Positions 35,927 through 45,170 of a stretch of 64,000 nt of DNA are shown here, in pieces. Location: assembly GCA_902525735.1 (NCBI GenBank), contig CABZIF010000007.1, forward strand, positions 1 to 64,000. The letters run 5' to 3'. The notes beneath the pieces were generated by a model. It did no database searches and had not been told where the DNA came from. It saw only the letters and a program-made list of their open reading frames with translations. Position numbers and translations under genes: made by a program. Each line of letters starts with the position of its first letter. The stretch's first letter is position 1. This DNA comes from an uncultured SAR86 cluster bacterium (GTDB lineage Bacteria; Pseudomonadota; Gammaproteobacteria; Magnimaribacterales; AG-339-G14).

Positions 35927-38166
35927 AGATATTTTTAAAATCTATTTTTTGGTTAGTAAGCTTTCTTTTAACGGTCTTAATTTTAATTTCTGCATACTAT
36001 TTTGCTTTTTTTTATAATTTTTTTGGATCCCTAGAAACAGCTGGAAAAAATTTAAATAAACCTTATCCAAGTTATCTTCTTCAATCAAAAATTCAGTCTC
36101 AGTTAAAACACACTAATACAGAAAAACAGATTGTATTTGGCGATACTCATGTTCATTCTACCTATTCAACAGATGCATTTTTATGGAGTCTTAAAAACTT
36201 TAATGGAGAGGGACCTCATTTAATGGCTGAAGCTTGCGATTATGCAAGATTTTGTTCCGCTATAGATTTTTGGGTAAATACTGATCATGCTGAAGCAAGC
36301 ACCCCGAGAAAGTGGGCTGAAACTATTAAAGCAGTCCAAAACTGTGAAGCCGTCAACAAGGGCGATAGAGCCAAAGATTTAATAAGTTTTGTTGGTTATG
36401 AATGGACCCAGATAAATCCTGAAAATAAAGATGACCATTACGGTCATAAGAATGTACTTTTTTTGGAAACAGATGAAGAATTGCTTCCAAAAGTTCCCTT
36501 TGGAGCTGCAGGATATACCTCGGCGGGATTTAGAGATCGTGAAGGACTAGTCAGCGCAAAGATAAATATGCTTTCCGCTTCTGTAGTCGATTTTTCAAAT
36601 AGAAATAGATACGCGGATTTCATAGCTTTTTATGAAGAAGTAGTAGCTAATCCAGATTGCGATCCTAATGATATGAATTATTCAGACTGTTATAAATCTG
36701 TCTTTACTCCTAAAGATTTATTTTCAATTTTAAAAACCGTTGATTCTGACTCAATAGTAATTCCACATGGAAATACTTGGGGTTATTACACCCCCACAGA
36801 ATCAAGCTGGGATAAACAACTACTAAACGACATGCATGATCCTTCGATGCAAATTTCAATAGAGGTTTTTTCAGGACATGGGAATTCTGAAGAGTTTAGA
36901 AATTGGACAGGGACTATTTCTCAAAACGGATTAAAAACTTGCCCTCGGCCAACAAAAGATTATTTACCTTCATGTTGGAGGGCAGGAGAGATAATTCAAG
37001 AGAGATGTTTAAATAATGGATCCAGTGAAGAAATTTGTTTAGCTAGGGCAGAATTAGCAAGACAGACTTACATAGATGGTGGCCAATATGGCCATTGGTC
37101 GGTAATGGGAGCTGAGCCAGCAGATTGGCTTGATTCTGGCCAATGTAAAGATTGTTTTGTGCCCGCTTTTAATATGAGACCGAATGCTTCCGTACAATAT
37201 GCATTAGCATTAAGAAAATTTGAAGGAGATAAAATTAATTCTTTTGATTTTGGTTTTATTGCATCAAGTGATAATCATAGAGCTAGACCTGGAACAGGTT
37301 ATAAGGCTATTGATAGACTTGTTACAACTGAAGCAAACGGCCCATCAAATGAATTTTTTTATAGCAATATTTATCCCAAAGAAGAAAAAACAGATATGCC
37401 ATGGGAAGTTATTCCAAGTGAAATTAATACTGCCTCCGAATTAACTATGTTTGAAGCTGAAAGACAATCTTCCTTTTTTACTACTGGAGGATTAGCAGCA
37501 GTACATGTATCGAAAAGAGATAGAGAAGGTATTTGGGAAGGCTTTAAAAATAAAGAAACTTATGCAACAAGTGGCCCAAGAATACTATTATGGTTTGACG
37601 TTATAAATTCAAAAAATGGTAGAAAGCCCATGGGATCAAAAATAAAAATGACTGAAAATCCAGTTTTTGAAGTTAAAGCAGTTGGTTCTTTTAAACAAAA
37701 ACCCGGATGTCCCGATTTAGGTTTGTCAAAAGCCGAAAACGAAAAAATCATGAAACTTTGCAAAAACGAATGTTTCAACCCATCTGACGAAAGAAGAGAA
37801 ATAACAAGAGTAGAAGTGATAAAAATTACTCCTCAAAATTATAACGATGAGCCAGTAGAAAATTTAATAAAAGACGTTTGGAAAGTTCATAAATGCAAGT
37901 CTAATTCTCAAGGAGAATGTAGATTTAGATTTTCAGATCCAGATTATTCCAAAAACGGAAGAGATAGCCTTTATTATGTTAGAGCGATTGAAGAGCCCTC
38001 TTTGAGAATTAACGGCGGTAATCTAAGATGTGATTATGACGAAAACGGAAATTGTAAAAAAGTTAATATTTGTCACGGTGGGTATCAGACTGATAGAGAT
38101 GATAATTGTACAATGTTATCTGAAGAAAGAGCTTGGTCTTCTCCGATATATATAAACAAAATTTAG
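35923..38166 (+). CDS. DUF3604 family protein (PHP-like hydrolase), membrane anchored
   Basis: The 747-residue protein has an N-terminal membrane anchor (about 5-30), placing the rest in the periplasm. At residues 74-85 it has DTHVHSTYSTDA, the first metal motif of PHP-type phosphoesterases; further metal ligands are likely in NTDHAEAS, VIPHGNTWG and SSDNHRARPG. DUF3604 proteins are related to PHP hydrolases and their substrates are largely unknown. At least 14 cysteines, many in pairs in the second half, suggest disulfides. It is co-translated with the rhomboid and flanked by two GPH carriers. Confidence 0.88.
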   Translation: MKIFLKSIFWLVSFLLTVLILISAYYFAFFYNFFGSLETAGKNLNKPYPSYLLQSKIQSQLKHTNTEKQIVFGDTHVHSTYSTDAFLWSLKNFNGEGPHLMAEACDYARFCSAIDFWVNTDHAEASTPRKWAETIKAVQNCEAVNKGDRAKDLISFVGYEWTQINPENKDDHYGHKNVLFLETDEELLPKVPFGAAGYTSAGFRDREGLVSAKINMLSASVVDFSNRNRYADFIAFYEEVVANPDCDPNDMNYSDCYKSVFTPKDLFSILKTVDSDSIVIPHGNTWGYYTPTESSWDKQLLNDMHDPSMQISIEVFSGHGNSEEFRNWTGTISQNGLKTCPRPTKDYLPSCWRAGEIIQERCLNNGSSEEICLARAELARQTYIDGGQYGHWSVMGAEPADWLDSGQCKDCFVPAFNMRPNASVQYALALRKFEGDKINSFDFGFIASSDNHRARPGTGYKAIDRLVTTEANGPSNEFFYSNIYPKEEKTDMPWEVIPSEINTASELTMFEAERQSSFFTTGGLAAVHVSKRDREGIWEGFKNKETYATSGPRILLWFDVINSKNGRKPMGSKIKMTENPVFEVKAVGSFKQKPGCPDLGLSKAENEKIMKLCKNECFNPSDERREITRVEVIKITPQNYNDEPVENLIKDVWKVHKCKSNSQGECRFRFSDPDYSKNGRDSLYYVRAIEEPSLRINGGNLRCDYDENGNCKKVNICHGGYQTDRDDNCTMLSEERAWSSPIYINKI

Positions 38167-38172
38167 TAACAA

Positions 38173-39597
38173 ATGACTACAAAAAAATTACCATTTCTAA
38201 CCAAATTTTTATACGGATTTGGATCGATGTCTTATGGAATTAAAGATAATGCTTTTGCGTATTTTTTGTTATTTGTTTACGTACAAATATTTGGCCTAGC
38301 TCCAGATTTAGCTGGGTTAGCGATTTTACTAATGCTAGTTTTTGATGCTTTCTCGGATCCCCTAGTTGGATATTTTTCAGATAGACACAGATCTTCTTGG
38401 GGAAGAAGACACCCATATATGTATTTTTCAGCGGTCCCAGTCAGTTTGTCTTTTTTTCTTCTATGGGATCCACCCGAAACATTGACTCAAATGCAACTTT
38501 TTTTCTACTTATTGGGCGTAGGTGTTTTTATTAGAACAGCAATTACTTTCTATGAAATACCTAGTACAGCTTTGGGCCCTGAACTATCTAAAGATTATGT
38601 AGAAAGAAGTTCTTTACTTTCTTTTAGATATTGGTTTGGTTGGTGGGGAGGACTTTTAGTTTGGAACTCACTATGGATATTCGTAGTTTATAGCAGCTAT
38701 ACAGGAACAACAGATGCAAGATATTTACCCGAAACATGGAAAATTTATGGATTGGTTTGTAGTGTTGTTATGTTTATAGCAATTATGGTCACAGCTTTAG
38801 GCACACACAAACACATTAAGGATTTACATTCCCCTGAAATAAGGAAAATTTCTTTAAAACGAACTTTAAACGAACTTTGGGAAACAATCACAATTAGTAG
38901 AGATTATTTAGTTTTATTTTTAGCTATGATTATTACTAGTATTGCATCAGGAATAGCAACAAATTTAACTTTATTTTTTTATAGTTATTTTTGGGAATTT
39001 ACTCCTTTAAATATTCTTACTATTGGCTTAACACTATTTTTAACACCCTTAGTGGGATTGAAAGTCTCACCATATCTAGCAGCAAAATTTGGAAAGAGAA
39101 CAACTATCCTGTATTTATTTATGTTTGCTTTCGTTGCTGAGAATCTGATTATTCTTTTGAGGATTTTAGATCTTATTCCAAGTAATGATTCAAACTTAAT
39201 TTTACCCTTGGTTTTAATTTTTCATTGGATTGCAGTTAGTGCTCAAATAATTTCCTATACAACTCTTGCTTCTATGGTTTTTGATACTGTTGAAGAAGTT
39301 GAAAAGAAAACTGGAAGAAGAATGGAGGGGACTTTACTTGCTGCAAGGTCTTTTGCAGCTAAATGTATGAGTGGTGCTGGTGCTTTTTTTGCTGGTCTTA
39401 TTCTTTCTTACTCATATTGGCCAAAAGGCGCAGTTGCGGGAGAAGTAGAATCCAGCATTTTAAATAACGTCGGTTTGCTAGCTATAGCAATCTCTGCTGT
39501 TCTTTGGATATCAGCAATTTTTGTTTTTTCTAAAGTAAGAATGACAAGATCGACTCACGAAGAAAATTTAGGAGAATTAAATTACTCTAATGATTAA
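38173..39597 (+). CDS. MFS transporter, GPH type (second copy)
   Basis: The 474-residue protein has about twelve membrane segments and the signature FDAFSDPLVGYFSDRHRSSWGRR near residues 56-78. It is a paralogue of the carrier at 33681-35135 but clearly diverged, so probably not a recent copy. It lies 6 bases after the DUF3604 gene and overlaps the bolA-like gene by 8 bases. Context suggests that it moves a DUF3604 substrate or product. Confidence 0.9.
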   Translation: MTTKKLPFLTKFLYGFGSMSYGIKDNAFAYFLLFVYVQIFGLAPDLAGLAILLMLVFDAFSDPLVGYFSDRHRSSWGRRHPYMYFSAVPVSLSFFLLWDPPETLTQMQLFFYLLGVGVFIRTAITFYEIPSTALGPELSKDYVERSSLLSFRYWFGWWGGLLVWNSLWIFVVYSSYTGTTDARYLPETWKIYGLVCSVVMFIAIMVTALGTHKHIKDLHSPEIRKISLKRTLNELWETITISRDYLVLFLAMIITSIASGIATNLTLFFYSYFWEFTPLNILTIGLTLFLTPLVGLKVSPYLAAKFGKRTTILYLFMFAFVAENLIILLRILDLIPSNDSNLILPLVLIFHWIAVSAQIISYTTLASMVFDTVEEVEKKTGRRMEGTLLAARSFAAKCMSGAGAFFAGLILSYSYWPKGAVAGEVESSILNNVGLLAIAISAVLWISAIFVFSKVRMTRSTHEENLGELNYSND

Positions 39598-39898
39598 AGA
39601 TGAAATTGAAAATAAGTTAAATGATGACTTAAATCCCTGGTTTCTAGAAGTTGTTAATGAGTCACCAAATCATAATGTGCCTGATGGAGCAGAATCACAT
39701 TTTAAAATAATTATTGTTTCAGAAAAATTTATTGATTTTAGGGCGGTAAAAAGACATCAATTAATTTATTCAATTTTAAATGAAGAAATGAAGAAGATTC
39801 ATGCAGTAGCCATACATCCTTTCACTCCAGAAGAATGGAAAGAAAAAACTGGAGAAAATTTAGATTCTCCCAAATGTCTTGGCGGAGGAAATGATTGA
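39590..39898 (+). CDS. BolA family protein
   Basis: BolA-like proteins work with monothiol glutaredoxins in iron-sulfur trafficking. The 102-residue protein has the class II KH-like fold pattern, with ESHFKIIIVSEKF, the helix-turn RAVKRHQLIYSIL and HAVAIHPFTPEEW. The conserved C-terminal His is in AIHPFTP. It starts inside the end of the GPH gene and overlaps trhO by 8 or more bases. Confidence 0.9.
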   Translation: MIKDEIENKLNDDLNPWFLEVVNESPNHNVPDGAESHFKIIIVSEKFIDFRAVKRHQLIYSILNEEMKKIHAVAIHPFTPEEWKEKTGENLDSPKCLGGGND

Positions 39899-40781
39899 TA
39901 AAAAAAGATCCCAAGGATTTTATACATATACATTTTATAGCTGTATAAAAATAAAAAATCCTTCTTTTCTAAGACAAATAATAAGAAAGCAAGCCAATAA
40001 TTTAAAAATCATTGGCACAATAATTCTTACCCAAGAAGGAATAAACTCTACCATTTCATCAAAATCAAAAAATAATCTTAATATGATGATTTCTCTATTA
40101 GAAAATCAATTTGGATCAATTAGATTTCGTGAATCTTTTTCAAAGAAAAAACCTTTTAAAAGACTAAAAGTTAAAGTTAGAGAAGAGATAGTTCCTTCTG
40201 GAACTAATATTTTAATTAAAAAAGATTTAAAAAATTATATAGACCCAGAAAATTGGAATGATTTTATTGAAGATGAATCTGTTTTAGTTATAGATGTAAG
40301 AAATAATTATGAAGTAGAAGTTGGGACTTTTATAAACTCCATTTCACCAGAAACAAACACATTTAAAGAATTCAACAATTTCATAGAAAAGTCAAAAAAA
40401 AATTTTAAAAATAAGAAATTAGGAATTTTCTGCACAGGTGGAATTAGATGTGAAAAAGCTTCTGCTCTTTTTAAAGAGAAAGGAATTGAGGATGTATATC
40501 AACTTGAAGGCGGTATATTGAATTATTTCAAAAACAATAAAAATAAAGATAATTTTGAAGGAGAATGTTTTGTTTTTGATGATAGGGTAACAGTAGATAA
40601 AAATCTAAATCCTGGTGGCTTCTTTCAATGTTTTGCTTGCAGAAGGCCCTTGTCCAAAGATGATTTGTCTAGGCCAGAATACACAGAAGGTATTTCTTGC
40701 CATAATTGTTTAAATGAAAAAACAGATGAAGATAGAGAAAGGTTTGCTGATCGACATAAGCAGAACTTATTAAAAAAGTAA
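39891..40781 (+). CDS. trhO: tRNA uridine(34) hydroxylase
   Basis: TrhO (YceA, UPF0176) hydroxylates wobble uridine 34 in tRNAs using oxygen and prephenate-independent chemistry. The protein is about 296 residues: an N-terminal acylphosphatase-like part (TILTQEGINSTIS), a rhodanese domain with the catalytic Cys in FCTGGIRCEKA, and a C-terminal cysteine cluster (CFACRRPL, CHNC). The open frame starts at a TTG (39879), but ATG at 39891 has GGAGG just before it, so I prefer that. It overlaps the bolA-like gene. Confidence 0.9.
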   Translation: MIDKKRSQGFYTYTFYSCIKIKNPSFLRQIIRKQANNLKIIGTIILTQEGINSTISSKSKNNLNMMISLLENQFGSIRFRESFSKKKPFKRLKVKVREEIVPSGTNILIKKDLKNYIDPENWNDFIEDESVLVIDVRNNYEVEVGTFINSISPETNTFKEFNNFIEKSKKNFKNKKLGIFCTGGIRCEKASALFKEKGIEDVYQLEGGILNYFKNNKNKDNFEGECFVFDDRVTVDKNLNPGGFFQCFACRRPLSKDDLSRPEYTEGISCHNCLNEKTDEDRERFADRHKQNLLKK

Positions 40782-40784
40782 ATT

Positions 40785-43232
40785 ATGTCCTTGATAAGCT
40801 TAATCTCTTCCAATCCAAAAAAAAATTTACTTTTATTATTTTTTTTGACCATTCTTCTAGGAACAGGCATTTCAAATTTTAAACTAGATGCTTCTTCAGA
40901 CACTCTTCTTTTAGAAAATGATCCCGATTTAAAACTTTTTAGAGAAAATTCAGAAAAGTATGGTTCAAATGATTTTTTAATTGTTACTTTTACTCCGAAA
41001 GATGAGCTTTTATCCGAGTCTTCGATCTTACTTATAAAAAAAATTATTAATGAGATTGCATCCTTCAATAGAGTTGAGAGTGTTTTATCTATACTAGATG
41101 TTCCATTATTAGAAAATAATCCAAACATATCTCTTAGTGATGTTGCAGAAAATGTTGAGACACTAAATTCCGAAAGTCCTAACTTAGAACTAGCAAAGAG
41201 AGTGTTTTCTTCAAATGATGTTTATCAAAACCTTTTAATAAGCGAAGATCTCAATACGACTGCTTTCCAGGTTACTTTAAAAAGAAACATAAATTATGAA
41301 AATTTAATAAATCAAAGATATGCAATTTACGACCTAACAACCCCAGATAAAGAGCAGAGACTTACAGATATCAATGAACTTATTGAGCAAGAAAAAAATA
41401 TGGTTTCGATAGAAGATGAAAAATTGGTGTCTTCTATGAGAAATCTTCTTGACACTTATCAAAATTTTGGTGAATTTTTCTTAGGAGGCGGCGCAATGAT
41501 TACTGTTGATACCATAAGATTTATTTCTCAAGATTTGACCGTCTTCGGAGTTTCAGTTCTTTTAATTTTTACATTTGTTCTATCTTTTATATTTAGAAAT
41601 TTAATATGGGTATTCATGCCACTTTTCACAGCATTAGTTACTTCAGCCATCTGTATGGGATTAGTAGGATGGTTTGGTTGGAAAGTTACAGTCGTCTCTG
41701 CAAACTTCATATCAATTCTTATGATAATCAGTATTTCGTTAATGGTTCACTTAATAGTTAGATATCAGGAATTAGGAATTTTAGATAAAGAAAGTGATCA
41801 AAAAAACATAATTAATACAACTTTAAGTCAAATGTTTTTACCTTGTCTTTACACTGCCCTGACTACAGTAGCTGCCTTCGCGTCTTTGGTTATAAGCGAT
41901 ATTAAGCCAATAATTGATTTTGGATTAATAATGGTCTTAGGAATTTTTATTACTTTTATTTTTGCATTTATTTTATTCGGTTCGTTTATGCCTTTGATAA
42001 AAAGAAAATCTTTAAATTTAGGTATTGACAAGTCAAAGGGAATAACTCTCTACATACATAGTTTTGTTGAAAAAAATCCAATTTCTATAATTTTTTTATC
42101 TTGCATGATTTTCGTTATTTCAATTTTTGGAATTTCTAAATTAACTGTAGAAAATAAGTTTATTGATTATTTCAAACCAACCACAGAAATTTATAAAGGT
42201 TTGTCCTTGATTGATCAAAAACTTGGTGGTACTGCCACACTTGACGTTATCATTGATGCACCTGAACTGTTAAAAGAAGATTCTTCAGATGGATTCGACG
42301 ATGAATTTGATGATGATTTTGGTGAATTCTTAAATGATGAAATTGATGAACAAGGTTATTGGTTTAATTCTGATAATCTGGCTTACTTGGAAACTATTCA
42401 TGATTATTTGGAAAATAGACCAGAAATAGGAAAAGTTCTTTCCGTATCAAGTGGAATTAAATTAGCTGAAATTGCAAATAATGGTGACAGATTAACCGAT
42501 CTTGAGCTAGCATTGCTGAGAAAACTACTTCCTGAAGATATTGAATCTCAACTGTTATCTGCTTACATCACAAACGGGGATAATCAAGTTCGGCTCTCAG
42601 CAAGAGTTATTGAGTCTTATGAGGGACTCAATAGAAAAGATTTAATCGATTCAGTTAAAAATGATTTAGAGACAAAATTTAATATATCTAGCGATAAATA
42701 CAAATTGACAGGTATTTCAGTTATTTACAATAATTTATTACAAAGTTTATTCGGCTCACTTATTGGCAGTATTGGTATCGTTTTTATATCAATTTTCATA
42801 ATGTTTCTGTTTCTTTTTAAATCAATAAAATTAGCCTGCATCGGTATGCTGCCAAATTTCTTAGCTGCTGGGGCAGTGATCGGAACCATAGGCTTAACAG
42901 GCATTCCTTTAGATGTAATGACAGTAACAGTAGCAGCAGTAAGTATTGGAATGGGTGTGGATAATACGATCCATTATATTTTTAGATTTAAAAAAGAATT
43001 CCTAAAAAGTAAAGATTATGTTTTGAGCACAAAAAAAACACACTCAACCATAGGTCGTGCTCTTTTTTATACTTCAATTACAATTATTTTAGGATTTTTG
43101 GTGCTAGCAACTTCAAACTTTAGCCCAACAATATTCTTTGGAATCTTCACTTCTTTGTCTATGATAATGGCTATTGTAGGATCTCTTTTTTTATTACCGG
43201 TCCTACTTACAAAATTAAGAGCTATGAATTGA
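40785..43232 (+). CDS. RND superfamily transporter, HAE3/MMPL type
   Basis: The 815-residue protein has two halves, each with a membrane helix, a large periplasmic loop and a group of five or so helices, as in HAE3/MMPL exporters for hydrophobic compounds such as hopanoids. Membrane-core motifs are ISISLMVHLIVRY in the first half and IGMGVDNTIHYIFRF in the second. The second periplasmic loop contains a very acidic stretch, about residues 499-522 (FDDEFDDDFGEFLNDE). It starts 3 bases after trhO and ends one base before the racemase gene, so export and acyl-CoA chemistry are physically linked. Confidence 0.9.
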   Translation: MSLISLISSNPKKNLLLLFFLTILLGTGISNFKLDASSDTLLLENDPDLKLFRENSEKYGSNDFLIVTFTPKDELLSESSILLIKKIINEIASFNRVESVLSILDVPLLENNPNISLSDVAENVETLNSESPNLELAKRVFSSNDVYQNLLISEDLNTTAFQVTLKRNINYENLINQRYAIYDLTTPDKEQRLTDINELIEQEKNMVSIEDEKLVSSMRNLLDTYQNFGEFFLGGGAMITVDTIRFISQDLTVFGVSVLLIFTFVLSFIFRNLIWVFMPLFTALVTSAICMGLVGWFGWKVTVVSANFISILMIISISLMVHLIVRYQELGILDKESDQKNIINTTLSQMFLPCLYTALTTVAAFASLVISDIKPIIDFGLIMVLGIFITFIFAFILFGSFMPLIKRKSLNLGIDKSKGITLYIHSFVEKNPISIIFLSCMIFVISIFGISKLTVENKFIDYFKPTTEIYKGLSLIDQKLGGTATLDVIIDAPELLKEDSSDGFDDEFDDDFGEFLNDEIDEQGYWFNSDNLAYLETIHDYLENRPEIGKVLSVSSGIKLAEIANNGDRLTDLELALLRKLLPEDIESQLLSAYITNGDNQVRLSARVIESYEGLNRKDLIDSVKNDLETKFNISSDKYKLTGISVIYNNLLQSLFGSLIGSIGIVFISIFIMFLFLFKSIKLACIGMLPNFLAAGAVIGTIGLTGIPLDVMTVTVAAVSIGMGVDNTIHYIFRFKKEFLKSKDYVLSTKKTHSTIGRALFYTSITIILGFLVLATSNFSPTIFFGIFTSLSMIMAIVGSLFLLPVLLTKLRAMN

Positions 43233-43233
43233 T

Positions 43234-44367
43234 ATGGGCCCTCTAAAAGGAATAAAAATTATAGAATTTTCTGCTTTGGGACCTGGACCTTTCTGTGGAA
43301 TGGTTTTAGCAGATTTAGGTGCTGAGGTTATCGTTATCGATAGATTAGAATCTGCCGGACAAAAATCTAAAACTGATATTGCAAGTAGAGGAAAAAAATC
43401 TATAGCAATTGATCTAAAAAAGAAAGAGTCAATAAATCTCATCAAGGATATCGTGAAAGACGCTGATGTTGTCATTGAAGGACTAAGACCTGGAAAAATG
43501 GAAAAACTAGAAATGGGACCTTCTGATTTTTTTAAAGTTAATCCAAAGCTAATTTACGGAAGAATGACTGGGTGGGGCCAATTTGGTCTTCATGCATCTG
43601 ACCCTGGACACGATATAAATTATATTGCTTTAACTGGAGCGCTTTCTTCAATAGGAATTAAAAATAGCCCCCCAACCCCTCCTTTAAATTTAGTTGGAGA
43701 TTTTGGCGGGGGAGGAATGCTCTTGGCAATGGGAATCTGCGCTGCATTGGTAGAAGTTGCTAAATCTGGGAAAGGTCAAGTAATTGATTCAGCAATGACC
43801 GACGGCTCTGCGCTGCTAATGTCTATGATGTATGGATTTTATTCGGCAGGAATATGGACAGATCACAGGGAGTCAAATCTACTTGATGGAGCTGCTCATT
43901 TTTATGGTTGTTATGAATGTAAAGATGGAAAATATGTATCTGTTGGTTCAATAGAGCCACAATTTTATGAAGAGTTGGTAAAAAGATTAGAACTTGATCG
44001 AGAAAAATTTAAAGATCAAATGGATAGATCTAGATGGAGTGAACTTAAGAAAATAATGGAAAAAAAGTTCATGGAAAGAACACGCGATGAATGGTGCAAG
44101 GTTATGGAAGGGGGAGATATTTGTTTTGCACCTGTCCTTTCTTTAGAAGAATCAATAAACTATAAACATAACAAAGAAAGAGAAACTTTCATTGATATTG
44201 ATGGTGTTATTCAACCTGCTCCTGCGCCTAGATTCTCTAATACCCCTGGAAAAATTCAACATTCACCGGTTGAAAAAGGCAAACATACAAGGGAAATTAT
44301 AAAAAGTATTGGAAAAGAAAACTTAATTGAAGAACTTTTAAAGTCAAAAATTATTGCTGAAGGTTAA
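43234..44367 (+). CDS. Alpha-methylacyl-CoA racemase (family III CoA-transferase fold)
   Basis: The 377-residue protein keeps both racemase catalytic residues at the standard numbers: His126 (DPGHDINYI) and Asp156 (LVGDFGGG). It would epimerise (R)- and (S)-2-methylacyl-CoA, needed for beta-oxidation of phytanyl, pristanyl or steroid side chains. A CoA-transferase role is less likely given these residues. It follows the RND transporter by one base and overlaps tatD, on the other strand, by 17 bases. Confidence 0.92.
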   Translation: MGPLKGIKIIEFSALGPGPFCGMVLADLGAEVIVIDRLESAGQKSKTDIASRGKKSIAIDLKKKESINLIKDIVKDADVVIEGLRPGKMEKLEMGPSDFFKVNPKLIYGRMTGWGQFGLHASDPGHDINYIALTGALSSIGIKNSPPTPPLNLVGDFGGGGMLLAMGICAALVEVAKSGKGQVIDSAMTDGSALLMSMMYGFYSAGIWTDHRESNLLDGAAHFYGCYECKDGKYVSVGSIEPQFYEELVKRLELDREKFKDQMDRSRWSELKKIMEKKFMERTRDEWCKVMEGGDICFAPVLSLEESINYKHNKERETFIDIDGVIQPAPAPRFSNTPGKIQHSPVEKGKHTREIIKSIGKENLIEELLKSKIIAEG

Positions 44368-45139
44368 AAAAAGACAAACTATTTTTTGAAAGCATTTCTG
44401 TAATTTTTTTTTCTGACTCTTTTCTTTCACTCATAACTTTTTTTAAAATCTCATTTAAGAAGGCTGGTTCATTTCTTTTGCCTTTAACTTTAAGATTTTT
44501 TGGTAAAAGATAAGGGCTATCTGTTTCAATAAGGAGTCTATTCAAAGGAATTAAAGGAATTAATTCTTCTAAATGAGACCCTCTTTTTGGATCACATATC
44601 CATCCAGTTAGCCCAATATAAAAGTCTCTATCCAAGTAGTTAAATAATTCTTTTTTTTCACCTGTAAAACAATGAACTACACACTTTGTTCTTGGAGTCT
44701 CTTTATTAAGACAATCTATAAAATCTTCATGAGCATCTCTTTGATGCAAAAACATCGGCAAATTAAGTGAATTAGCTAGTTTAATATGCGCAAGAAAAGA
44801 TTTAATCTGATTTTTTTTATCTGAATAATTTCTATTAAAATCAAGCCCAGTTTCTCCAATTGCTTTTACCAAAGAATCATTACAGATTTCTTGAATTTCT
44901 TTTTCAGATTTTTCACTAAAAGAATCAGCATAATGCGGATGAATACCACAAGTTGATATAAGATTATTAGGAAACTTTTTAGCTAGACTCAAAGCTCTTC
45001 GACTATCTGTTAAATCACACCCAGTGATACATATATTGCTTACTCCATTCAAAAAAGATCTTTTTATGACTTCTTCAAAATCATTTTCAAACGATTTGTG
45101 AGTTAAATTTGCTCCGATATCAAATAATTTAAATGGCAT
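44351..45139 (-). CDS. tatD: TatD family metal-dependent deoxyribonuclease
   Basis: TatD proteins are TIM-barrel hydrolases with 3'-5' DNase activity. The start is set at ATG 45139; the frame extends to a TTG at 45148. The product of 262 residues has FDIGANLTH, the metal and catalytic sequences GIHPHYAD, GETGLDFNRN, FLHQRDA, VHCFTGE and ETDSPYLLP. A -10-like TATATT lies 7 nt upstream on the minus strand. Confidence 0.93.
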   Translation of the reverse strand: MPFKLFDIGANLTHKSFENDFEEVIKRSFLNGVSNICITGCDLTDSRRALSLAKKFPNNLISTCGIHPHYADSFSEKSEKEIQEICNDSLVKAIGETGLDFNRNYSDKKNQIKSFLAHIKLANSLNLPMFLHQRDAHEDFIDCLNKETPRTKCVVHCFTGEKKELFNYLDRDFYIGLTGWICDPKRGSHLEELIPLIPLNRLLIETDSPYLLPKNLKVKGKRNEPAFLNEILKKVMSERKESEKKITEMLSKNSLSFFNLQQ

Positions 45140-45146
45140 AATGGAC

Positions 45147-45154
45147 AATATAAA
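45147..45154. promoter_or_regulatory. Shared -10 region, tatD / thioesterase genes
   Basis: TATATT (45147-45152, - strand) ends 7 nt before the tatD ATG; TATAAA (45149-45154, + strand) lies 16 nt before the thioesterase ATG. The elements overlap on opposite strands in a 31-bp gap. Confidence 0.4.
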
Positions 45155-45170
45155 CTAGCTTACACATTTA

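Noticed and set aside
33681-39597. Recent duplication of the two GPH transporters
   Set aside because: They share family motifs but differ along most of their length, so they are old paralogues.
40625-41128. 167-codon open frame antisense to trhO and the RND gene
   Set aside because: It lies opposite two well-supported genes, has skewed Ser/Lys/Phe content typical of antisense frames, and matches no family.
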